Shown: positions 1 through 4,930 of the stretch, in pieces
How positions within the stretch are numbered: the first letter of the stretch is position 1
How the letters are laid out: the number at the start of each line of letters is the position of its first letter
Source of the DNA: Rhodanobacteraceae bacterium
GTDB taxonomy: Bacteria; Pseudomonadota; Gammaproteobacteria; Xanthomonadales; Rhodanobacteraceae
NCBI GenBank assembly: GCA_025924775.1
Contig: JAICHS010000176.1
Span: 1 to 5,280 of the forward strand
DNA length: 5,280 nt
Direction: 5' to 3'
Notes under the pieces: model-generated
The model's database searches: none
Told to the model about the DNA's origin: nothing
What the model saw: the letters and a program-made list of their open reading frames with translations, nothing else
Made by a program: the position numbers and the translations under genes

Positions 1-607
1 ACCGCATCCCTATCCGATGATGGTGCGCGACTTCAACGCGGTGGTCGGACGCGAAGCGCGCGCGCAGATGCTGGAACAATTCGGACGCTTGCCCGATGTG
101 CTGACCGCCTGCGTCGGCGGCGGTTCGAACGCGATCGGACTGTTTTACGCGTTCCTCAATGACCGCGACGTGCGCATCGTCGGTGCGGAAGCGGCGGGCG
201 AGGGGATTGCGACGGGTCACCACGCGGCCTCGCTTGCCGCCGGCCGGCCCGGCGTGCTGCACGGCAACCGCACCTATGTGTTGTGCGACAACGACGGCCA
301 GATCACCGAAACCCATTCGATTTCCGCGGGGCTCGACTACCCGGGTGTCGGTCCCGAGCACGCGTTCCTGAAAGACAGCGGGCGCGCGGAATACGTCGGC
401 GTCAGCGATGACGAGGCACTGGCCGCGTTCCATTTGCTGTGCGAAACCGAAGGCATCCTGCCGGCGCTGGAATCCAGCCACGCGGTCGCACAGGCGATCA
501 AGCTTGCACGCGAATTGCCGAAGGACAAACTGATCCTGTGCAATCTTTCCGGGCGTGGCGACAAGGATGTGCACACGATCGCGCAACGCGAGCACATCGA
601 GCTATGA
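1..607 (+). CDS. trpB: Tryptophan synthase beta chain, C-terminal half (5' end outside window)
   Basis: PLP enzyme that condenses indole with L-serine to give L-tryptophan, the last step of tryptophan synthesis; it works in the cytoplasm as an alpha2-beta2 complex with TrpA. The reading frame is open from base 2, and 201 residues are visible, about half of the usual ~400. It opens with PHPYPMMVRDF, a conserved TrpB segment. Visible residues 39-43 are the glycine-rich GGGSN loop that holds the PLP phosphate. HSISAGLDYPGVGPEHA (105-121) is the conserved region that includes the aspartate of the communication domain. EGILPALESSHA (150-161) and the serine-glycine motif SGRGDKD (183-189) near the PLP ring nitrogen are also present. 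The gene looks intact up to its TGA stop, which overlaps the trpA start codon. Identification is very secure; only the N-terminal half, with the PLP lysine, cannot be seen. Confidence 0.98.
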   Translation, partial: PHPYPMMVRDFNAVVGREARAQMLEQFGRLPDVLTACVGGGSNAIGLFYAFLNDRDVRIVGAEAAGEGIATGHHAASLAAGRPGVLHGNRTYVLCDNDGQITETHSISAGLDYPGVGPEHAFLKDSGRAEYVGVSDDEALAAFHLLCETEGILPALESSHAVAQAIKLARELPKDKLILCNLSGRGDKDVHTIAQREHIEL

Positions 608-1449
608 GCGACCGCATCGCTGCACGGTTTTCGGCGCTGCGCGCGCAGAATCGGGCCGCGCTGATTCCCTTCATCACCGCTGGCGATCCGCTTCCGGACG
701 CGACGGTCGATGTCATGCACGCGCTGGTGGAAGGCGGCGCCGATTTGATCGAACTGGGCGTGCCGTTTTCCGATCCGATGGCGGACGGGCCGGTGATCCA
801 GCACGCCGACGAACGCGCGCTGCGCAACAAGGTCGGCATCGCGGACATCCTCGGCTGGGTGCGCGCATTCCGCGAGCGCGATTCGAAAACGCCGGTCGTG
901 CTGATGGGTTATCTGAATCCGATCGCGATCCATGGCAGCGAGCACTTCGCGCGCGAAGCCGTGGAGGCTGGCGTGGATGGCGTGCTCGTCGTCGATTGCC
1001 CGATCGAGGAAGACGCGACTCTGCAGCCGCTGCATTCGGCCGGTCTCAAGCGCATCCTGCTCGCGGCGCCCACGACATCGGACGCGCGGCTGGGGCGCAC
1101 CATCGGGATGGCCGAGGGCTATCTGTACTACGTGTCGTTCGCCGGCATTACCGGGGCGGCGAAGTTGTCCGCGCAGGACATCGCCGACCGCGTCGGTGTG
1201 ATTCGCCAGCGCGCGAACGTTCCGGTCGCGGTCGGTTTCGGCATCAAGGATGCGACGGGTGCGAAAGCCGTCGCCGCGTTCGCGGACGCGGTGGTGATTG
1301 GATCGGCACTGGTGGCGGCGCTGGCAGATGCCAACGACGACGAAGATGCATGCGCTCGTGCGCGCGGGTTCCTCGCGCCGATCCGCGCTGCGCTCGATGG
1401 CCCTGAAAACCGCGTTCCGACGAATCTGCGCGGCACGCATCGCCTGTAG
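604..1449 (+). CDS. trpA: Tryptophan synthase alpha chain
   Basis: Cleaves indole-3-glycerol phosphate to indole and glyceraldehyde-3-phosphate; the indole is channelled to TrpB. It is a cytoplasmic TIM-barrel protein of 281 residues, slightly longer than the usual ~268. The active-site signature IELGVPFSDPMADGP carries the catalytic pair Glu50 and Asp61, equivalent to Glu49 and Asp60 of the Salmonella enzyme. The loop YYVSFAGITGA and the phosphate-binding VGFGIKDA and VIGSALV segments follow in the expected order. The start ATG (604-606) overlaps the trpB stop as ATGA. It has only a weak upstream GAG, so translation is probably coupled to trpB. A longer open frame extends upstream inside trpB, but MSDRIAARFSALR is the family N-terminus. 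The last dozen residues (RVPTNLRGTHRL) are an unremarkable basic extension. No convincing intrinsic terminator follows. Confidence 0.98.
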   Translation: MSDRIAARFSALRAQNRAALIPFITAGDPLPDATVDVMHALVEGGADLIELGVPFSDPMADGPVIQHADERALRNKVGIADILGWVRAFRERDSKTPVVLMGYLNPIAIHGSEHFAREAVEAGVDGVLVVDCPIEEDATLQPLHSAGLKRILLAAPTTSDARLGRTIGMAEGYLYYVSFAGITGAAKLSAQDIADRVGVIRQRANVPVAVGFGIKDATGAKAVAAFADAVVIGSALVAALADANDDEDACARARGFLAPIRAALDGPENRVPTNLRGTHRL

Positions 1450-1475
1450 CACGTTGATAGCGGGGCGGTTTCAGG
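1402..1475 (+). repeat. Imperfect inverted repeat across the trpA 3' end and intergenic region
   Basis: CCTGAAAACCGC (1402-1413) pairs with GCGGTTTCAGG (1465-1475), 11 base pairs with one bulged A. The arms are separated by 51 bases that include the trpA stop codon. The right arm ends four bases before the FNR-type palindrome. There is no T-run, and the loop is long, so this is not a standard terminator. It may be chance. Confidence 0.3.
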
Positions 1476-1479
1476 TGAC

Positions 1480-1493
1480 TTGATCTAGATCAA
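1480..1493. promoter_or_regulatory. FNR/ANR/DNR-type binding site upstream of norS
   Basis: TTGATCTAGATCAA is a perfect match to the CRP/FNR-superfamily consensus TTGAT-N4-ATCAA. The symmetry extends by one C/G pair on each side (1479-1494), making a 16-base perfect palindrome. This consensus is bound by the oxygen sensor FNR/ANR and by NO-responsive relatives (DNR/NNR), which cannot be told apart from the site alone. The centre at 1486.5 lies about 41 bases before the inferred transcription start near 1528, which is the class II activator position. It is the only obvious operator in the gap and points towards norS. Confidence 0.9.
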
Positions 1494-1514
1494 GATGCGC
1501 CTCGGCGATCGGAG

Positions 1515-1520
1515 TACAAG
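1515..1520 (+). promoter_or_regulatory. Putative -10 element of the norS operon promoter
   Basis: TACAAG matches four of six positions of the sigma-70 -10 consensus. It begins 28.5 bases after the centre of the FNR-type palindrome, within about one base of the spacing expected when an activator sits at -41.5. Transcription would start near 1527-1528 and leave a leader of about 27 bases. There is no separate -35 element, as expected when the activator overlaps that region. The location is inferred from spacing. Confidence 0.5.
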
Positions 1521-1541
1521 AGCCCTTCCTGCTGCAGAGTA

Positions 1542-1548
1542 AGAGGGG
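1542..1548 (+). promoter_or_regulatory. Shine-Dalgarno of norS
   Basis: AGAGGGG lies six bases before the ATG at 1555. It is a strong purine-rich site at good spacing and fixes that start for the first gene of the operon. Confidence 0.75.
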
Positions 1549-1554
1549 TGCCTC

Positions 1555-2100
1555 ATGATCCTGCAGAATGCCGTCTGGACCATTGCCCTGGTGGGGATCG
1601 GGCTGGTCGCCCTGGGATTTGTCCACGTCATCATCCAGGCGGGCAAACCCGCAGACGAAGACGCGACCCGCAAGTCCACACACACCGCGCACATCCTGCA
1701 GGCCTGGTTGTTCGTGGTGCTGTTCGTCGGCTTCGTGGCCGGCAGTTGGGCCACGCTTCGGCATTTCCCCATACCTCCGCAGCACGGCGCGCTCGATGCC
1801 CAGCAGGTCGTGGACGTGGTCGGGCGCCAGTGGTCGTGGCAGATGAAGCCCGACACCGTCAAGGCGGGCAGCGTGGTCGAGTTCCGCGTCACCAGCGACG
1901 ATGTCAACCACGGCTTCGCGATCTACGCCCCGGACGGGCTCATCGTGACCCAGACCCAGGCGATGCCGGGTTACACCAACAAGTTGCTGCACACCTTCAA
2001 GGAACCAGGAACCTATACCGTGCAGTGCCTCGAGTATTGCGGGCTCGGGCATGCGCCCATGACGACTACCCTCAAGGTAGTCGCGGCCAGGGGAGAGTGA
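1555..2100 (+). CDS. norS: CuA-containing subunit II of an sNOR-type heme-copper nitric oxide reductase
   Basis: A 181-residue oxidase subunit II-like protein, predicted to accept electrons from a soluble donor through a binuclear CuA centre and pass them to NorY. Two N-terminal membrane segments (about 7-28 and 48-66) precede a cupredoxin domain on the outer face of the membrane. The CuA ligand set is complete: His119 in VNHGF, then CLEYCGLGHAPM with Cys158, Glu160 (backbone ligand position), Cys162, His166 and Met169. The tryptophan-rich GRQWSWQM (90-97) lies where subunit II proteins have their electron-entry aromatic patch. The motif resembles subunit II of ba3 oxidases, but this protein carries no cytochrome c domain (no CxxCH). 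It is the first gene of the operon, and norY starts two bases after its stop. On domain evidence alone it could be an aerobic oxidase subunit; the partner's active site and the gene order favour NorS. Confidence 0.85.
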   Translation: MILQNAVWTIALVGIGLVALGFVHVIIQAGKPADEDATRKSTHTAHILQAWLFVVLFVGFVAGSWATLRHFPIPPQHGALDAQQVVDVVGRQWSWQMKPDTVKAGSVVEFRVTSDDVNHGFAIYAPDGLIVTQTQAMPGYTNKLLHTFKEPGTYTVQCLEYCGLGHAPMTTTLKVVAARGE

Positions 2101-2102
2101 CC

Positions 2103-3680
2103 ATGGCTTCGCTCACCATGTATCCGGAAGACGAGCGGCTTTCGGGTGGCAATCGGGCCGCCTTCAATCTGTACATCGTCACGGCGGTGATCTTGTTCGT
2201 GCTGATGATGCTGGTCGGCCTGACCATGCGCATGACGCAGGCCAGGTGGCTGGACGTGCCTCCGGACCTGTTCTACGAACTGCTGTCCATGCACGGTGCC
2301 GGCATGGTCGGGACCATGTCGCTGGCGACGACGGCGGTCATGTGGTTCTTCCTGCGCAAATACGTGCACCTGCACCTGTGGGCATTCCTCGCGAACTACG
2401 TGCTGTTCCTGCTCGGCGCGCTGTGCATCATCGTGTCGATTTTCGTGTACGGCTACGGGGCGCTGTGGACATTCCTGTATCCGCTTCCGGTGCACGGCGT
2501 CGGGATGTGGACGGCGGATTCCTCCGCCTTGTTCATGCTGGGATATCTCCTGATCGGGGTCGGCTCGCTGCTGTTCTACCTCGATGCGGCGGCGGCGATC
2601 ATCAAGGTGCACGGCAATCTCGGCCGGGCGCTCGGCCTGCAGTGGCTGTTCGGCGGCAAGATCGATCCCGACCATCCGAAAGCGGTCGTGGCCAGCACCA
2701 TGGTGATCATCGCGAATTCGCTGGGGATCCTCGCTGGCGCCGTGGTGCTGGTGATGAGCCTGGTCAACATCTTTTATCCGCAGGTGGTGCTGAATGCGCT
2801 GGTCGCCAAGAACCTGATCTACTGGTTCGGGCACATGTACATCAACGCCACGATCTACATGGGCGTGATCGCGATCTACGAATTGCTGCCGCGCTACACC
2901 GGCAAGCCCTATCCCATTTCGCGTCCGTTCCTGTGGTCGTGGGCGGTCAGCACCGTGTTCGTGGTCGTCGTGTTCCCGCACCACCTGTTGATGGACTTCG
3001 CGCAGCCACGCTGGCTCGCGATCATGGGCCAGATCGTTTCGTGGGGCGCCGGGTTCCCGGTGTTCCTGGTGACCGCATACGGGGCACTCACCAACATCTA
3101 CCGTTCGAACATCCGCTGGACGATGCCGTCGCGGCTGATGATCCTGTCGATGTTCGGGTGGGCTGCGGGCATCGTGCCGGCCATCCTCGATGGCACGATC
3201 CGCATCAACTCGGTGATGCACAACACCCAGTGGGTTCCCGGGCATTTCCACTTCTACATCCTGCTTGGCGTGTTGGCGATGGCGTTGTCGCTGATGTTCC
3301 ACGAGATCGGCAGTCGCGCCCACGCGGCGCCAGACTCACGCGCGGACAGGCTGGGTTTTCCCGTCTACCTGATCGGCGGCCTCATCTTCGTGTTCGGGTT
3401 CCTCGATGGCGGTCGCGTGAGCGTGCCGCGGCGCATGGCCGAGCACCTGCAGGCCTGGACCTTCAGCGACAGGATCGGCTCGATCGGTGCGATCCTGGTG
3501 GTGCTGGCGATGCTGTACTTCGCGATCCGGATCACCGTCGGATTGTTGAAACCGCCATCGCCATCGTGGGCGCCAGAGCCGGTGCCCGGGCCAATTCCCG
3601 AGCCCGTTCCATCCCCCTTGGTGTCGCCAGCGCCGTCACCCGGAGTCGTCGGTGTCGGTACTACGAACGCTGCTGGCTAG
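2103..3680 (+). CDS. norY: Heme-copper catalytic subunit I, sNOR-type nitric oxide reductase (B-type oxidase-like)
   Basis: A 525-residue protein with about twelve membrane helices. It is predicted to reduce NO to N2O at a heme-metal centre in the cytoplasmic membrane. All six ligand histidines are present: His64 (SMHGAGM) and His383 for the low-spin heme, His381 for the high-spin heme (VMHNTQWVPGHFHF), and His244, His293 and His294 (FPHH) for the active-site metal. HNTxWVPGHFH and the late VPRR (441-444) closely match ba3-type oxidases. In GHMYINATIY the residue four after His244 is Asn248, where oxygen reductases have the cross-linked tyrosine and cNOR has glutamate. Helix VII (276-297) has no tyrosine either. 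Tyr259 matches a K-channel tyrosine of ba3. The start at 2103 follows the purine-rich AGGGGAGAG (about 2089-2097). A proline-rich tail (484-513) contains PEPVP twice. The last 29 bases overlap senC. An unusual oxygen reductase is the main alternative. Confidence 0.85.
   Translation: MASLTMYPEDERLSGGNRAAFNLYIVTAVILFVLMMLVGLTMRMTQARWLDVPPDLFYELLSMHGAGMVGTMSLATTAVMWFFLRKYVHLHLWAFLANYVLFLLGALCIIVSIFVYGYGALWTFLYPLPVHGVGMWTADSSALFMLGYLLIGVGSLLFYLDAAAAIIKVHGNLGRALGLQWLFGGKIDPDHPKAVVASTMVIIANSLGILAGAVVLVMSLVNIFYPQVVLNALVAKNLIYWFGHMYINATIYMGVIAIYELLPRYTGKPYPISRPFLWSWAVSTVFVVVVFPHHLLMDFAQPRWLAIMGQIVSWGAGFPVFLVTAYGALTNIYRSNIRWTMPSRLMILSMFGWAAGIVPAILDGTIRINSVMHNTQWVPGHFHFYILLGVLAMALSLMFHEIGSRAHAAPDSRADRLGFPVYLIGGLIFVFGFLDGGRVSVPRRMAEHLQAWTFSDRIGSIGAILVVLAMLYFAIRITVGLLKPPSPSWAPEPVPGPIPEPVPSPLVSPAPSPGVVGVGTTNAAG
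3641..3645 (+). promoter_or_regulatory. Shine-Dalgarno deciding the senC GTG start
   Basis: CGGAG lies inside the norY coding end, six bases before GTG 3652. It supports that GTG as the senC start even though it overlaps norY by 29 bases. No other good start precedes the signal-anchor sequence. Confidence 0.6.
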
Positions 3681-4269
3681 CCTGCTGATCCTTGCGGCCG
3701 GCATCGCGGTGCTGGCCGCCACCACCGACGGATTCCGGGCATTCACCTCCGAAACCGCGCGTCGGATCGACGTGCGCGAGCACCCGCGTGTGCTGCCGCC
3801 GGTGCCATTGCAGACGGCCCAGGGGCGGATCATCGACTTTCCCGCCTTGCGTGGCCGCTGGTTGCTGGTGGATTTCATCTACACCCGCTGCATGACGTTC
3901 TGTTCGGTGCAGGGGACGGAATTCGGGCAGTTGCAGCGGCGGCTGGCGCGGCCCATCGAAGCCGGCCGCGTGGTGCTCGTCAGCGTCAGCTTCGATCCAT
4001 CGCGTGACGGCGTGGCGCAACTGGCCGCCTATCAGCAACGTTCCGGAGATCGCGGAACAGGTTGGCTCGCGGTGCGTCCGACCAACCCGTCCGACCTCGA
4101 CACACTGATGCGGGTATTCGGCGTTACGGCGATCCGCGATGGACTTGGCGGCTACGTCCACAATGCCGCGATCGCGGTGGTCGATCCGCACGGGCGCCTG
4201 GTCGCCATCACCGATTGGGATGCGCCGCGCGAAGCGGAACACTACGTGCTCCGCGGACAGGTGCAGTGA
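3652..4269 (+). CDS. senC: SCO1/SenC-family copper chaperone, membrane-anchored thioredoxin fold
   Basis: A 205-residue SCO1/SenC protein. Family members bind copper and deliver it to the CuA site of oxidase subunit II, or keep its cysteines reduced. Here the likely client is NorS. An N-terminal hydrophobic signal anchor (about 3-23) leads to a thioredoxin-like domain outside the cytoplasm. Copper ligands are the CxxxC pair Cys80 and Cys84 in FIYTRCMTFCS and the distal His170 in GYVHNAA. VSVSFDPSRDG (110-120) is the conserved SCO strand and loop. The usual CPxxCP prolines are replaced (CMTFCS), a variation within the family. It begins with GTG inside the end of norY, preceded by CGGAG, and its stop overlaps the next gene. 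The domain call is secure; the exact client is inferred from position. Confidence 0.92.
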   Translation: MSVLRTLLASLLILAAGIAVLAATTDGFRAFTSETARRIDVREHPRVLPPVPLQTAQGRIIDFPALRGRWLLVDFIYTRCMTFCSVQGTEFGQLQRRLARPIEAGRVVLVSVSFDPSRDGVAQLAAYQQRSGDRGTGWLAVRPTNPSDLDTLMRVFGVTAIRDGLGGYVHNAAIAVVDPHGRLVAITDWDAPREAEHYVLRGQVQ

Positions 4270-4847
4270 TCACGTCGCCCCGCCGACATCCAGGGTGGGG
4301 CGCGGCGCTGTGGGGGGTGCTTGCGCTGCCGCCGGCAAGGCACGCGCTGGAAGCCACCATGGTCCTGCAGATGCTGGTCCAGATTCCGCTGCTTGCGCTG
4401 GCCGGATGGTGGCTGGCGCCGTTGCTGACGCGCCGCATCGTCGACACCTTTTCGACATGGAATCGCAGCGGTATCAGCGGAATCCTGTTGGCGTCCCTGG
4501 TGGCCGTCGTTTGGATGCTGCCGCGTGCACTGGATGCAGCGCTGGAAACGTCCTGGGTGGCGCTGGCGAAATTCACGAGCGTGCCATTGCTGGTCGGTAT
4601 GCCGCTGGCGATCAGCTGGCCGCGGGCCGGATTCGTGGTCCGCGGTGTCTGGCTGGTCGAAGCCATCGCGATGGCATTCCGGCTGGGCTGGCTCTACACG
4701 GTTTCGCCCGCGCGGTTGTGCAGCAATTATCTGTTGGGCGATCAGCGGCAGACCGGCAAGGTCATGCTGGCGATCGGCGTGGCGGCCTGCCTGTTGCTGG
4801 CATGGAAGCTCGTGTGGGGACACAACAGGATCGAGCGTGTGCGATAG
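4266..4847 (+). CDS. Polytopic membrane protein of the norSY-senC cluster (orf1), possibly CtaG-like
   Basis: A 193-residue integral membrane protein with about five hydrophobic segments (roughly 32-54, 69-86, 103-118, 121-142 and 165-184) and a basic N-terminus. The GTG start overlaps the senC stop as GTGA, with GGACAGG five bases upstream, so translation is coupled to senC. In position it corresponds to orf1 of the norSY-senC-orf1 clusters of ammonia oxidisers, whose function is not settled. The pattern W-x-LP-x3-DAAL-x3-W (residues 83-97) and the preceding LVQIPLLALAG recall CtaG-type cytochrome oxidase assembly proteins. The histidines expected in such proteins appear to be missing here (WMLP rather than WHLP). 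A role in assembling or loading copper into the NorSY complex is inferred from position and this resemblance only. The frame is intact and there is no sign of decay. Confidence 0.8.
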   Translation: MITSPRRHPGWGAALWGVLALPPARHALEATMVLQMLVQIPLLALAGWWLAPLLTRRIVDTFSTWNRSGISGILLASLVAVVWMLPRALDAALETSWVALAKFTSVPLLVGMPLAISWPRAGFVVRGVWLVEAIAMAFRLGWLYTVSPARLCSNYLLGDQRQTGKVMLAIGVAACLLLAWKLVWGHNRIERVR

Positions 4848-4892
4848 GCGGGTGCGCTGCCTGCGTCCCCACGGCCGTTTCGCCCGGCGGTG

Positions 4893-4898
4893 TATCCT
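4893..4898 (+). promoter_or_regulatory. Possible -10 element for accD
   Basis: TATCCT matches four of six positions of the -10 consensus and lies 38 bases before the accD start. No good -35 is seen 16-18 bases upstream, so support is weak. The rest of the 83-base gap between orf1 and accD shows no convincing terminator or other element. Confidence 0.25.
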
Positions 4899-4917
4899 AC
4901 GCAATTGGCAACATGGC

Positions 4918-4922
4918 GGGAG
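4918..4922 (+). promoter_or_regulatory. Shine-Dalgarno deciding the accD GTG start
   Basis: GGGAG is eight bases before GTG 4931. It lies downstream of the in-frame ATG at 4913 and so cannot serve that codon. It therefore favours GTG 4931, which gives the family N-terminus MSWLQKL. Confidence 0.65.
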
Positions 4923-4930
4923 CCCTCCTT

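Noticed and set aside
439..603. Upstream extension of the trpA reading frame inside trpB
   Set aside because: The 55 extra residues are an Arg-rich out-of-frame reading of trpB; the ATG at 604 gives the conserved TrpA N-terminus and a classic ATGA junction.
337..1452. Long minus-strand open frame (371 codons) opposite trpB and trpA
   Set aside because: It lies entirely antisense to two clear tryptophan synthase genes, and its product is an Arg/His/Asp-rich low-similarity string typical of high-GC shadow frames.
2013..3323. Long minus-strand open frame (436 codons) opposite norY
   Set aside because: It is antisense to the well-supported membrane helices and ligand histidines of NorY. The product is full of His, Gln and Arg, the complement of hydrophobic codons.
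1555..3680. Ordinary aerobic cytochrome c oxidase (ba3-type) subunits II and I
   Set aside because: The fold and ligands fit, but the catalytic tyrosine is replaced by Asn, helix VII offers no substitute tyrosine, the promoter carries an FNR/DNR box and the gene order matches norSY-senC-orf1. Kept as the main alternative.
2246..3688. 480-codon plus-strand frame overlapping norY in another frame
   Set aside because: The Arg/Gly/Ala-rich product has no recognisable motif and is out of frame with the heme-copper subunit signature.
4913..4930. ATG 4913 as the accD start
   Set aside because: It is in frame but has no Shine-Dalgarno, whereas GTG 4931 has GGGAG at good spacing and gives the family N-terminus.
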